A stretch of DNA of 8,920 nucleotides from Endomicrobiia bacterium (GCA_009782015.1 WQUP01000248.1:1-8920), one strand, 5' to 3'; positions 1-7,846 are shown, numbered from the stretch's first letter. The notes: generated from the letters alone by a model not told the origin. A program made the numbers and translations.

Positions 1-631
1 AGCCGCCCAGCTGATCATGCCCCGTAAGAAGTTCGTCGGCATAATCGGTTATTTTGACAAACCATTGTTCCAGATCTCTGTGCTCGGTATGATTTTTACA
101 TCTCCAGCAAACGCCCTCGGAAACCTGCTCGTTGGCCAAAACCGTGTTGCACGAAGGGCACCAGTTAACGTTGGCCTTTTTTCTGAAGACAAGCCCTTGT
201 TCCCACATCTTGATGAAAAACCACTGGTTCCATCTGTAATACTCCGGGTCGCACGTCGCGACTTCCCTGTCCCAGTCGTAAGAGATGCCGAGCATTTTTA
301 GCTGATCTCTCATTCTGGCTATATTGTCTTTTGTCCACTTTGCCGGATGAATTTTATGTTTTATTGCGGCATTTTCAGCAGGCAGGCCGAAAGCGTCCCA
401 TCCCATAGGATGAATGACGTTCTTGCCTTTCATTCTGTGAAAACGCGCAAACACATCGCCGATGCTGTAATTTCTGACATGCCCCATGTGAAGATTTCCC
501 GAAGGATACGGCAGCATGACAAGGCAGTAATACTTTTCCCGCCCCTCTTCTTGCGAGGCTTTAAAACTTTTCTCGTCAGCCCATCTTTTCTGCCATTTTT
601 TTTCGATTTCAGAATGATTATAATCTGACAT
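1..631 (-). CDS. leuS: Leucyl-tRNA synthetase, N-terminal part (runs off the left edge)
   Basis: Class I aminoacyl-tRNA synthetase that charges tRNA-Leu in the cytoplasm. Only the first 210 codons are in the window. They show the ATP-binding HIGH-type motif HMGH at residues 48-51, preceded by PYPSGNL, then the [16 protein letters not shown] segment near residues 74-89 that is typical of bacterial LeuRS. Four cysteines at 158, 161, 175 and 178 (CPSC and CWRC) form the zinc-binding module. The ATG start at 629-631 is supported by an AGAGG Shine-Dalgarno six bases upstream and by the usual N-terminal tryptophans (KKWQKRW). The methyltransferase stop codon lies only 15 bp upstream, so leuS is probably co-transcribed with it or uses a promoter inside it. 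The editing domain, KMSKS loop and anticodon-binding domain lie beyond the window. Confidence 0.97.
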   Translation of the reverse strand, partial: MSDYNHSEIEKKWQKRWADEKSFKASQEEGREKYYCLVMLPYPSGNLHMGHVRNYSIGDVFARFHRMKGKNVIHPMGWDAFGLPAENAAIKHKIHPAKWTKDNIARMRDQLKMLGISYDWDREVATCDPEYYRWNQWFFIKMWEQGLVFRKKANVNWCPSCNTVLANEQVSEGVCWRCKNHTEHRDLEQWFVKITDYADELLTGHDQLGG

Positions 632-646
632 AGTTTTCCTCTAATC

Positions 647-1765
647 CTATATTTGTTTCAGAAATTCATATTCAACTTTATTAAATAATGTATCCGGCAA
701 CAATGATAGTCTTTTCCTAATAACTTTTATTGCCTTGTCGGATTTATCTATGCCTATCCAATTGCGGTTTAACTCTTGAGCGGCTGCAAGAGTAGTGCCT
801 GAGCCGGCAAAGCAGTCTAATACCAAATCGCCTTCATTTGAAGACGTTTCTATTATAAATTTCAACATGTCTAAACTTTTTTCCGTAGGATACACGGGAT
901 ATTGAGGATCTTTAAACTCCCAAATATCCTGCATTCTTTTGCCTTCCTTGCTATCGGAAAATATTTTCTTTCTCGGAACTCCGTTTGCAGACCATTCAAT
1001 CAATCCCTGTTCGTCGAGCATATCCAACACGGACGGATCGCTGCGCCAATGACGGCCTTTCGGAGGCTTAACTCCGCGCCATTCTTTTCCGGTGTTTCCG
1101 TTAACTGTTTCTCCGGGAGCGTGCAGCGGTATAGTAGTATATTTTTTACCGTTAGCATCCGTTTTCTTAAATAATTTTACCTTATCGTCTTCGGAAAACG
1201 GGATTATGGGTTCATTCCACACATACGAATCTGATTTAGAATAAAATAAAATCATATCTTTAATATTGCCGTACGCTTTCCGTTGAAAATTCTTAGGATT
1301 GCATTTAATGCGGGTAATATCATTTCTAAACATTTTTTGCCCAAACACATCATCCATAACAAGTTTTACATAATGACCGATTTTATAATCGATATGCAAA
1401 TATATCGAACCGTTATCTGATAATAATTCTTTAAGAAACACTAATCTTTCTCTTAAAAATTCTAAAAAATCATCTCCTAAAACTGTATCCTCATACGCTA
1501 TTTCATCTTCATAACTGCTGCTGACGGCATTAGCCCTGTTATTTCCTATTCTAAAGTTAGTATTTGTCGCAAAAGGAGGGTCTATATAAATAAGATTAAT
1601 TCTGCCGGAATAAGTATCCAATAGCTCTTTCATAACTGACAAATTATCGCCAAAAATGAGTTTATTTGCAGCGCCTTTGCCCGAAATTATTTCAAGTCTG
1701 GCTTTAGGAGTTTCTCTAATGATATTGCTCAATGTTTTTTCCATATTATATGCCGTTATTAACAT
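647..1765 (-). CDS. Type II DNA methyltransferase, amino-group (N6-adenine or N4-cytosine), beta class
   Basis: Transfers a methyl group from S-adenosylmethionine to an exocyclic amino group of a DNA base, protecting the host from the adjacent nuclease. The 372-residue protein has catalytic motif IV as DPPF at 62-65 (in YIDPPFATN). Motif X (YPTEKS) is near 292-297 and the AdoMet motif I (DCFAGSGTT) at 317-325. The order motif IV, then target-recognition region, then motifs X and I defines the beta class. Residues roughly 150-290 would be the target-recognition region. The first ATG is preferred over a second one eight codons in, because an AGG lies eight bases upstream of it; it follows the endonuclease stop after 3 bp, which suggests translational coupling. 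Visibly AT-rich compared with dxs (about 28% G+C by hand count over 1441-1500). The recognition sequence cannot be read from the protein. Confidence 0.93.
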   Translation of the reverse strand: MLITAYNMEKTLSNIIRETPKARLEIISGKGAANKLIFGDNLSVMKELLDTYSGRINLIYIDPPFATNTNFRIGNNRANAVSSSYEDEIAYEDTVLGDDFLEFLRERLVFLKELLSDNGSIYLHIDYKIGHYVKLVMDDVFGQKMFRNDITRIKCNPKNFQRKAYGNIKDMILFYSKSDSYVWNEPIIPFSEDDKVKLFKKTDANGKKYTTIPLHAPGETVNGNTGKEWRGVKPPKGRHWRSDPSVLDMLDEQGLIEWSANGVPRKKIFSDSKEGKRMQDIWEFKDPQYPVYPTEKSLDMLKFIIETSSNEGDLVLDCFAGSGTTLAAAQELNRNWIGIDKSDKAIKVIRKRLSLLPDTLFNKVEYEFLKQI

Positions 1766-1768
1766 AAA

Positions 1769-2551
1769 TTAAACCTGATATAAAAATTCACGCAAAACCA
1801 ACGCGCTCATTATATTTTCTCTTTTCAAACTGCCGGTAATGTTTTTATACATCTTATTTTTGCTTTTTATATAGACAACTCCGTCAAGAATCGCAATTTT
1901 TACGGCATTTACATTTTTTGTCTTAATAGTAGCTATGGCGTCGTTAAATTGCGCGTTTTGATGCCCGCCGAAATCGGTTAAAAACTTTGCCTCGCCGATA
2001 ATGTATTTCCCGTTAAAACGCGCGATAAAATCCAACCCTTTATTATGTTTGTATCCCAGATGCTCGCTTGCAAAAGACATCATCTCAGCATCGCCGGCGT
2101 TAAGTATGGCATTTCCCTTCACTTTTAAAAATTGTCCGATATTAACAGGCGTAATACCTAAAGATTTATTATTTATCCATCTCTTAAATAAAGGTCCGAT
2201 TTGCCTGTTCGTCTCTTTAGGCTCGGAACAATGTTCATATATTTTATTCAATCCCATTTCATATAAACGACCTGCGAGCCTGTTAACCGTATCGGGATTT
2301 CTTTCAAGCGCAGATATATCCCTTCTTAAGTATGCTACATAAGAATCCTTTATAGGAAATAAATCTAAATTTAATAAACTTTTCAATAATTTTATATTAT
2401 CTTTTTTCCTAAATGCTTTTTCAACGCTCGTCCAATCGTTTTCCTGCAAATCTCTAATTCCTTCCGGAATAGTAGGATAAACTTTAAACAAATCATCTAA
2501 ATAATTTCTTTGATTGGCATAGTCTATGCTTAACTTCATCCATGGGTTCAC
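1769..2551 (-). CDS. Type II restriction endonuclease, PD-(D/E)XK fold
   Basis: A 260-residue protein directly upstream of a DNA methyltransferase and coupled to it, so most likely the cleaving partner of a type II restriction-modification system. The C-terminal half carries a plausible PD-(D/E)XK active site: Asp174 in GLDFIARFNG, then Glu187-Ala-Lys189 in YIIGEAKFL. It is followed by FGGHQNAQFNDAI (194-206), a pattern I associate with type II nucleases of this fold. The N-terminal half is mostly helical and unrecognised; it may recognise DNA or mediate dimerisation. The GTG start is chosen because an AGGAGG sits five bases before it; the next candidate, Met5, has no such site. Size is normal for a type II enzyme and no frame damage is seen. 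No controller (C) gene precedes it. Family and specificity remain unassigned. Confidence 0.8.
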   Translation of the reverse strand: MNPWMKLSIDYANQRNYLDDLFKVYPTIPEGIRDLQENDWTSVEKAFRKKDNIKLLKSLLNLDLFPIKDSYVAYLRRDISALERNPDTVNRLAGRLYEMGLNKIYEHCSEPKETNRQIGPLFKRWINNKSLGITPVNIGQFLKVKGNAILNAGDAEMMSFASEHLGYKHNKGLDFIARFNGKYIIGEAKFLTDFGGHQNAQFNDAIATIKTKNVNAVKIAILDGVVYIKSKNKMYKNITGSLKRENIMSALVLREFLYQV

Positions 2552-2556
2552 AAAAT

Positions 2557-2562
2557 CCTCCT
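2557..2562 (-). promoter_or_regulatory. Strong Shine-Dalgarno fixing the GTG start of the endonuclease gene
   Basis: On the minus strand this reads AGGAGG, followed by the five-base spacer ATTTT and GTG. It lies in the 18-bp gap after the tlyA stop codon. It is one of the best ribosome sites in the window and settles the choice of the GTG over the ATG four codons later. Confidence 0.8.
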
Positions 2563-2569
2563 AAAACAA

Positions 2570-3307
2570 TTATTTCTGCAGCAGCACGAAATGCTCTAGG
2601 TTTCCCTTCGGGCCTTTCAATCCTGAATCCGCTTCTGAAATAATCTTAAAACCTAAACTTTCGGCAAACGTCTTTATTTTATTTATGGCTTTCTGCCTCA
2701 GCTTCTCATCTCTGACTACGCCTTTTTTTATCTCAGACGGCCCGAGTTCAAACTGCGGCTTTATCATCGCAAGAACAAAGCCTTCGGCTTTTATAATTTT
2801 ATGGGCCGCCGGCAGTATCTTATCCAAAGAAATAAATGAAACGTCTATCGCGGCGAAATCAATTTTATCTTTAATTAAAGAGCCGTCAAAGTAGCGGAAG
2901 TTCACATTCTCGATATTTATTACCCGCGGATCTTGCCTGAGTTTGTAATGCAGCTGCCCTGTGCCGACGTCAACTGCATAAACTTATACCGCGCCCTTTT
3001 GCAGCATGCAATCCGTAAAACCGCCTGTCGAAGCGCCTATGTCAAGGCAAATAAAGCCTTTTACGTCTATTTTCAGCGCTTCAAGAGCAGATTCAAGCTT
3101 CAGCCCGCCTCGTGAAACGTACGGATTTATATTCTTAACTTCTACGGCGTCATTCTCTCCGACCAATGTTCCTGGTTTACGCTGCACTTCATTATTTACA
3201 AAAACGCTGCCGCCGATTATAAACGCCTGCGCTTTAGTGCGGGTTTCGGCAAGCCCTTTTTCAAAAAGCATGACGTCGAGACGTTTTTTATCTTTTGTTT
3301 TTTTCAT
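2570..3307 (-). pseudogene. tlyA: TlyA-family rRNA 2'-O-methyltransferase/hemolysin, interrupted by an in-frame TAA
   Basis: TlyA enzymes have an N-terminal S4 RNA-binding domain and an FtsJ-like methyltransferase domain; the characterised ones 2'-O-methylate rRNA. Here the whole 245-codon length is present in one frame. The S4 domain spans about 8-60 (RLDVMLFEKGLAETRTKAQ). SRGGLKL carries Lys70, the AdoMet motif DIGASTGGFTDC is at 89-100, DVSFIS carries Asp155, MIKPQFE carries Lys183, and Glu238 precedes the C-terminus. Together these match the K-D-K-E tetrad proposed for TlyA. Codon 108 (2984-2986) is TAA: the reading goes QKGAV, stop, VYAVDVGTGQL, exactly where relatives usually have Lys, so one AAA-to-TAA change explains it. 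No other lesion is visible, so the damage is recent, a sequencing error, or read through. Translation restarting at the in-frame GTG at 2905 would lose the AdoMet motif. No convincing Shine-Dalgarno precedes the ATG at 3307. Confidence 0.9.
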
Positions 3308-3336
3308 TTTTATTGAAAATAATGTTTTATTTATAG

Positions 3337-3358
3337 ATTCTGCGACTACGCGCAGAAT
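3337..3358. repeat. Short hairpin of the GTCA...ATC frame family
   Basis: A perfect 8-bp stem, ATTCTGCG (3337-3344) with CGCAGAAT (3351-3358), around a six-base loop. On the minus strand it is preceded by CGTC and followed by TAT, so it reads GTCATTCTGCG...CGCAGAATC. This frame recurs with other stems in 8536-8565, 8667-8690 and 8804-8822. It lies in the 136-bp gap between dxs and tlyA. No T-run follows on either strand, so it is a poor intrinsic terminator. Confidence 0.7.
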
Positions 3359-3415
3359 GACGACAAAGGCAATCCCTCACACTGCCCTCTTCCGCAAGTG
3401 GCAAGGGAACACCGC

Positions 3416-3450
3416 CGTATCTTCACTCCTCACTCTCCACTCTTCACTCT
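3416..3450. repeat. Single arm of the GAGTGRA heptad repeat, overlapping the dxs stop
   Basis: On the minus strand this is a run of seven-base units of the form GAGTGAA/GAGTGGA/GAGTGAG ending in GATACG. It matches one arm of the full palindrome at 5316-5422, but no opposite arm is present. The dxs stop codon TGA (3444-3446) is the TGA within GAGTGA, so the repeat begins inside the last codons of dxs. Confidence 0.8.
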
Positions 3451-5294
3451 TTCTTTAGTATGTTCAAAGCCGTTTCCGCAATATTTTTAGCCGTAAGCCC
3501 GTATTTTTCTCTTAAGACGTTGGGGCTTCCGTGCTCTACAAACTTATCGGGCAGGCCTATTGACTCTACGACCGCTCCTGTTCCGCAAAGCAGAGATTTT
3601 ATGCTCTCGCCGAAACCTCCGGTCAAAACGTTGTCTTCAACCGTCACAAATTTTTTATGTTTTGCAAGCAGCTCTTTTACAAGATCTTCGTCGAGCGGTT
3701 TTAAAAATCTCATATTGACCACAGTAGCTTTTATCTTTTTATCTTCAAGCATCTCGGCGGCCTTTACGCAGTTTTCAACCTGGTTGCCTATCCCGAGAAT
3801 GCATACATCCGATCCTTCGCTCAGAACTTTTGCCTTGCCTATCTGAAGCACAGAAGGCGACATATCAAGCGCTGCTCCGGTTCCGGCTCCTCTTGGGTAT
3901 CTCAAAGCGCAGGGCTTGTTTGAGTTGAAAGCAGTCTTAAGCATATGCTGCAGCTCGTTTTCATCTGCCGGAGCCATGATTATCAAATTCGGAATATATT
4001 TCAAATATGAAAAATCGAATGCGCCGTGATGCGTTCCGCCGTCTTCGCCGACTAATCCTGCCCTGTCCAGCGCAAAAATAACCGGAAGATTTTGAAGAGC
4101 GACGTCGTGGATTATATTGTCTATTGCTCTTTGCATAAACGTAGAGTATATGGCGCACACGGGACTCATTCCGCCGGCAGCCAGCGCCGCAGCAAAAGTG
4201 ACAGCGTGTTCTTCGGCTATTCCTACGTCAAAATAGCGCTCCGGGAAGTTCTTTGCAAACTTATCAAGACCTGTGCCTTCAGGCATAGCCGCAGTTATCG
4301 CGACTATTTTGTCGTTGCCGTTGGCAAGCCTTACCAGAGTGTCCGCAAAAACTTCCGTATATGTGACCGCGCCGCTTTTTGCTATTTCGCCGGTCTGCGC
4401 GTTAAACTTGCCGACTCCGTGAAACTGCGTCGGATTTTCCTCAGCCGGAGCGTACCCTTTGCCTTTTTTCGTTATAACGTGAAGCAGCACAGGCCCTTTC
4501 ATGCCTTTTATATTTTCAAGAATTTCCGTCAGCTTGGTTATGTCATGGCCTTGAACCGGTCCAATGTAAGTAAATCCCATCTCCTCAAACAACATGCCCG
4601 GAAAAAGCATTACCTTGACTCTTTTTATAAGCTTTCCAAACGGCGATCCGAAACTGTGGAAACGGCTGACCATCTTCATCACTTTGTCTTCGGCTTTTTT
4701 GACGCTCCCGATGGTGAGAAGCTTCGCAAAATATCCCGCAATAGCGCCCACTTTTTGCGATATGAACATCTCATTGTCGTTGAGAATAACCAGCATATCT
4801 TTTTTAAGGTGGCCGGCGTTCTGCAGCCCTTCAAAAGCAAGCCCGCCCGTCATCGCACCGTCGCCTATAACCGCAACAACGCGGTAATCTTCATTTTTGA
4901 GATCTCTTGCCGCGGCAAAGCCCAAAGCCGCAGAAATAGAGGTGGACGAATGACCTACGCCGAAAGCGTCGTGCTCGGATTCGGAACGTTTCGGAAACCC
5001 GCTTACGCCGTTGTGAGTTCTGAGAGTTTTAAACTTATCTTTTCTTCCCGTGAGAATCTTGTGAGCGTAAGCCTGATGCCCTACGTCCCATATGATTTTA
5101 TCTTTTGGGCTGTCATAGACATAATGAAGAGAAAGCGTCAGATCCACGGCGCCGAGACTCGGGGCAAGATGCCCGCCGGTTTTTGAAACCGTATCGACTA
5201 TTTCTTTTCTGATCTCTTTGGCCAGCTCGGGAAGCTCTTCTTTCTTAAGCTTCTTCAAGTCCTGCGGATTGTTTATATTTTCTAAAAAACTCAA
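3444..5294 (-). CDS. dxs: 1-deoxy-D-xylulose-5-phosphate synthase
   Basis: Thiamine-diphosphate enzyme that joins pyruvate and glyceraldehyde 3-phosphate to make DXP, the entry step of the MEP isoprenoid pathway and a precursor for thiamine and pyridoxal. The 616-residue length is normal. Visible marks: His42 in GGHLAPSLGAV; DVGHQAY at 70-76; the ThDP/Mg motif GDGAMTGG (144-151) through LNDN (171-174); FHGVGKF (291-297); GIAEEHAV, with catalytic Glu361; MQRAID with Arg389; and LDRAGLVGEDGGTHHG (409-424). The start is TTG, backed by AGGAG six bases upstream and by the expected N-terminus. The gap from ispA (134 bp) holds a palindromic repeat, and the stop codon lies inside another repeat arm. 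NDNEMFIS differs slightly from the common NDNxMSIS but should not abolish activity. Confidence 0.98.
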   Translation of the reverse strand: MSFLENINNPQDLKKLKKEELPELAKEIRKEIVDTVSKTGGHLAPSLGAVDLTLSLHYVYDSPKDKIIWDVGHQAYAHKILTGRKDKFKTLRTHNGVSGFPKRSESEHDAFGVGHSSTSISAALGFAAARDLKNEDYRVVAVIGDGAMTGGLAFEGLQNAGHLKKDMLVILNDNEMFISQKVGAIAGYFAKLLTIGSVKKAEDKVMKMVSRFHSFGSPFGKLIKRVKVMLFPGMLFEEMGFTYIGPVQGHDITKLTEILENIKGMKGPVLLHVITKKGKGYAPAEENPTQFHGVGKFNAQTGEIAKSGAVTYTEVFADTLVRLANGNDKIVAITAAMPEGTGLDKFAKNFPERYFDVGIAEEHAVTFAAALAAGGMSPVCAIYSTFMQRAIDNIIHDVALQNLPVIFALDRAGLVGEDGGTHHGAFDFSYLKYIPNLIIMAPADENELQHMLKTAFNSNKPCALRYPRGAGTGAALDMSPSVLQIGKAKVLSEGSDVCILGIGNQVENCVKAAEMLEDKKIKATVVNMRFLKPLDEDLVKELLAKHKKFVTVEDNVLTGGFGESIKSLLCGTGAVVESIGLPDKFVEHGSPNVLREKYGLTAKNIAETALNILKKE

Positions 5295-5300
5295 TGCTGA

Positions 5301-5305
5301 CTCCT
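5301..5305 (-). promoter_or_regulatory. dxs: Shine-Dalgarno supporting the TTG start of dxs
   Basis: AGGAG on the minus strand, six bases before TTG at 5292-5294. No ATG lies near the expected N-terminus, so this site decides the start. Confidence 0.7.
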
Positions 5306-5315
5306 ATTAACGACA

Positions 5316-5422
5316 GAGTGAAAAGTGGAGAGTGGAGAGTGAAGATACGACAACGGCAAAAACATGGAAATTATCATTAAGTCCTTGTCGTATCTCCACT
5401 CTCCACTCCTCACTCTTCACTC
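5316..5422. repeat. Full palindrome of GAGTGRA heptad arms between ispA and dxs
   Basis: The left arm at 5316-5353 and the reverse complement of the right arm at 5385-5422 match in 34 of 38 positions, around a 31-base loop. Each arm is built of seven-base units (GAGTGAA, GAGTGGA and variants) running into GATACGACAA. It fills most of the ispA-dxs gap and ends six bases from the ispA stop codon. The transcript could fold into a long hairpin. There is no T-run typical of an intrinsic terminator, so dxs could still be read from upstream. Confidence 0.88.
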
Positions 5423-5428
5423 TCGTTT

Positions 5429-6328
5429 TTAGTATTTTCTAAAAACGACATAATCTGCCAAATCGTTTAAAAGATTCGCTTTTTTTCCGAATATCTTTAC
5501 GGCATTTTTGGCTTTTTGAACGTGCTCTGCGGCTTTTTTCTCCGCCTTTTCTTTTCCGTAAAGAGAAAGAGCCGTGAGTTTATCGTTATCTATGTCGCTT
5601 CCTTTTTTGCCAAGAAGTTTTTTATCGGCATATACGTCGAGTATATCGTCGGCTATCTGAAAAGCCATGCCTATGTTTTTACCGTACTCTTCAAGAGCTT
5701 TTATGCTCCTTTTATCCGCGCCTGCAAGCGCTGCGCCGATTTTCAAACTCGCAATTATCAACGCGGCTGTTTTTGTAAGCTCTATAAATTCCAACTTCTT
5801 TTTAAGAAGTTTTTTGTCTTTCTTGTTCCATTTTCCCGCTTCAAGAGTATCTTCAGCCTGTCCGCTTATCATTCCCTTATAACCGCCGTACTGTGCAAGA
5901 ATGCCGACCGCTTCGGCTATATTTTTTTCTTTCGCTTTAGACTTTGTTATAAGAGCGAAAGATTCGGTAAGGAGCGCGTCGCCGCAAAGAACCGCGGCCG
6001 CCTCGCCGAATTTTTTGTGGCATGTCGGTTTTCCTCTTCTGAGATCGTCATTATCCATCGCGGGAAGATCGTCGTGCACAAGAGAGTAAGTATGAAGATA
6101 TTCTAAAGCGCAGGCGGCAGGCATGACGTTGCCGGCCTTAACGCCGAAAAGTTCCGCTGCAAGAATTACAAAAATAGGGCGCAGCCTCTTGCCTCCGGCC
6201 AAAACAGAGTAACGCATGGCCTGAGAAATTACGGATTTGTCTTTAGGCAAATGCTTCTTTAACGCGCCGTTTACAAGCTTTGCCTGACTTGAAAGGTATG
6301 ATTTTAAATCCAAGACTTGCTCCGACAT
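5429..6328 (-). CDS. ispA: Polyprenyl synthetase, farnesyl/geranylgeranyl diphosphate synthase
   Basis: Short-chain trans-prenyltransferase that condenses isopentenyl diphosphate with allylic diphosphates, feeding quinone, undecaprenyl carrier and other lipid pathways. In the 299-residue protein, GGKRLRP (45-51) binds substrate. The first aspartate-rich motif is DDLPAMDNDDLRRGK (86-100), with the two-residue insert usual in bacterial FPP synthases. The second is DDILD at 227-231 in FQIADDILDVY. Lys and Thr of LTKTAAL (184-190) are also in place. Length is typical. The ATG lies 2 bp after the xseB stop codon, which implies translational coupling, and only a weak purine-rich site precedes it. 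Product chain length (C15 or C20) cannot be fixed by eye. It sits upstream of dxs in the same direction, so the first and a late step of isoprenoid supply are linked. Confidence 0.95.
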   Translation of the reverse strand: MSEQVLDLKSYLSSQAKLVNGALKKHLPKDKSVISQAMRYSVLAGGKRLRPIFVILAAELFGVKAGNVMPAACALEYLHTYSLVHDDLPAMDNDDLRRGKPTCHKKFGEAAAVLCGDALLTESFALITKSKAKEKNIAEAVGILAQYGGYKGMISGQAEDTLEAGKWNKKDKKLLKKKLEFIELTKTAALIIASLKIGAALAGADKRSIKALEEYGKNIGMAFQIADDILDVYADKKLLGKKGSDIDNDKLTALSLYGKEKAEKKAAEHVQKAKNAVKIFGKKANLLNDLADYVVFRKY

Positions 6329-6330
6329 TA

Positions 6331-6591
6331 TTAATTGCCGTCTGTTTTAAACTGCTCTTTTCTCATTATTTCGGTTTCTTCTATAAGCACTTCGATTTTA
6401 TTTTTCGTGTCGTTGAGTTTTGACGAACACAGTTTCACAAGCTCAACGCCTTCCGAAAACAACGACAAGGCTTTATCCAAATCAGGATCGGCATTTTCCA
6501 TTTCGGCGACTATTTCTTCAAGCCTTTTTAAAGATTTTTCAAACGAAACATCGGATGATTTTGACTGAGACTGCTCATTTTTTTTACTCAT
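6331..6591 (-). CDS. xseB: Exodeoxyribonuclease VII small subunit
   Basis: Small helical subunit; several copies coat the coiled-coil arm of each XseA and are needed for exonuclease VII activity. At 86 residues it has the normal length. The family core runs from FEKSLKRLEEIVAEMEN (residues 17-33) through DLDKALSLFSEGVELVKLC, an amphipathic helical hairpin. A charged, serine-rich N-terminal tail of about 16 residues comes before it. The ATG is preceded by an excellent ribosome site, GAGGTGAT at 6597-6604 with a five-base spacer, inside the end of xseA. It overlaps xseA by 8 bp and is followed 2 bp later by ispA, so these three genes should be translated together. Confidence 0.95.
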   Translation of the reverse strand: MSKKNEQSQSKSSDVSFEKSLKRLEEIVAEMENADPDLDKALSLFSEGVELVKLCSSKLNDTKNKIEVLIEETEIMRKEQFKTDGN

Positions 6592-7831
6592 TCGATATCA
6601 CCTCTATTTTTGCCTCAAAGCTGCCCTTGGCAAGCCTTACTCCAACGTTTTCCCCGCGTTTCAGGGCGGCTGAGTCTTTTGCTATCCTGCCGTTTGCGTC
6701 TTTGCATACGGCGTAGCCCCTTTTTAAAATACCGAGAGGAGAGACCAAATCAAGTTTTTGAGAAACGTTTGCAAACTCCGCGGATTTATACTCTAAGCTC
6801 TTTTTTACGCTAAGCCTGAGCCTTTCGCTCAGCATATCTATATCCGCCGTTTTATCTTCGTATATCAAATGCGGTTTCTGCAAAGCTCGCGACGACGCTA
6901 AAATCTCGACTCTTTCCGTGCAATTATTTACGATAAAATTAATTTCGTTTATCAAAGCTTCTTTGGCCGCGGCGACTTTTCTTCTGAGTTCGCTTTTGCC
7001 TCTTACCGCCATCTCCGCAGCCGCCGAAGGCGTAGGAGCTCTCTTGGCGGCAACAAAGTCCGCTATCGTAAAATCAATTTCATGACCGACGCAGGATATT
7101 ACGGGAATTTTGGACTCAAAAATCGCGCGGGCGACGGGCTCCGTGTTAAACGCCCACAAATCTTCCGCCGAACCTCCGCCGCGGCCGACAAGCAAGACGT
7201 CGAGCTCTTTATGGTTTTCGTTAAAATACCTTATGGCGCGGGGAATCTCTTTTTCGGCCTGCGCGCCTTGAACTCTGACCGGATAAACCAAAACGTCCGC
7301 TCCGGCTTCAAGTTCTTCCAAAACCTTCACTATGTCGTGCAGCGCGGCCCCGTCTTTCGATGTGACAATGCCGATTTTATTTATAAATTTGGGAATATCT
7401 TTTTTGACTGACGGGTCAAACAAACCTTCTTTTTCAAGTTTCTTTTTAAGTTTTTCAAAAGCGGCAAACAAGTCGCCTTTGCCGGACTGTTCCATGTGAT
7501 TTAGCACTATTTGATACTCGCCGCGCTTCGGATAAGCGCTGACGCGCCCGTAAACCGTAACTCTCATTCCGTTTTCGGGAGCAAACGTAAGACTTGTATT
7601 CGCGCCCTGAAACATAACGGCGTTTATCTGAGCGTTTTCGTCTTTAATGTTAAAGTACATATGGCCGGAATTATAGAGCTTAAAGTTAGATATTTCACCG
7701 GAAAGCCATATCCCCGGATAAGAATCCTCCAATATGGCCTTTATCTCATTGTTGAGCTGAGTGACGGTATATATAAGTCTGCCGTCATTTTCTTTGTGAT
7801 TCCCGAAATCTAACTCTAAATCTTTGGACAT
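6584..7831 (-). CDS. xseA: Exodeoxyribonuclease VII large subunit
   Basis: Catalytic subunit of exonuclease VII, which degrades single-stranded DNA from both ends to short oligonucleotides in repair and recombination. In the 415-residue protein the N-terminal OB-fold (about 20-115) contains SGEISNFKLYNSGHMYFNIKD. The catalytic domain shows IGIVTSKDGAALHDI (153-167, with Asp166), VGRGGGSAEDLWAFN (215-229, with Arg217) and CVGHEIDFTIADFVA (247-261, with His250 and Asp253), the residues expected for catalysis. It is followed by APTPSAAAE and a long charged coiled-coil region that binds XseB. The C-terminal LGILKRGYAVCKD motif is present near 360-375. The ATG has AAGGTG five bases upstream. Immediately upstream lies a palindromic repeat, leaving little room for a separate promoter. 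Confidence 0.97.
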   Translation of the reverse strand: MSKDLELDFGNHKENDGRLIYTVTQLNNEIKAILEDSYPGIWLSGEISNFKLYNSGHMYFNIKDENAQINAVMFQGANTSLTFAPENGMRVTVYGRVSAYPKRGEYQIVLNHMEQSGKGDLFAAFEKLKKKLEKEGLFDPSVKKDIPKFINKIGIVTSKDGAALHDIVKVLEELEAGADVLVYPVRVQGAQAEKEIPRAIRYFNENHKELDVLLVGRGGGSAEDLWAFNTEPVARAIFESKIPVISCVGHEIDFTIADFVAAKRAPTPSAAAEMAVRGKSELRRKVAAAKEALINEINFIVNNCTERVEILASSRALQKPHLIYEDKTADIDMLSERLRLSVKKSLEYKSAEFANVSQKLDLVSPLGILKRGYAVCKDANGRIAKDSAALKRGENVGVRLAKGSFEAKIEVISNE

Positions 7832-7846
7832 TGAGGCACCTTAAAT

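Noticed and set aside
17..628. Two plus-strand frames of about 94 codons opposite leuS
   Set aside because: The opposite strand encodes an unmistakable LeuRS N-terminus through this whole stretch.
2984..2986. TAA might be a reassigned sense codon in this organism
   Set aside because: TAA ends the endonuclease, ispA, xseB and xseA genes at natural C-termini, and TAG and TGA also act as stops here.
3006..3458. A 150-codon plus-strand frame across the tlyA start and the repeat arm
   Set aside because: It is antisense to the S4 domain of tlyA and ends in low-complexity repeat sequence.
4092..5186. A 364-codon open frame on the plus strand, opposite dxs
   Set aside because: It lies wholly antisense to a full-length, motif-complete dxs and shows no recognisable protein features. 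It is a by-product of codon use on the other strand.
5316..5422. CRISPR array
   Set aside because: The units are seven bases long, tandem, without spacers and arranged as an inverted repeat. No cas gene is present.
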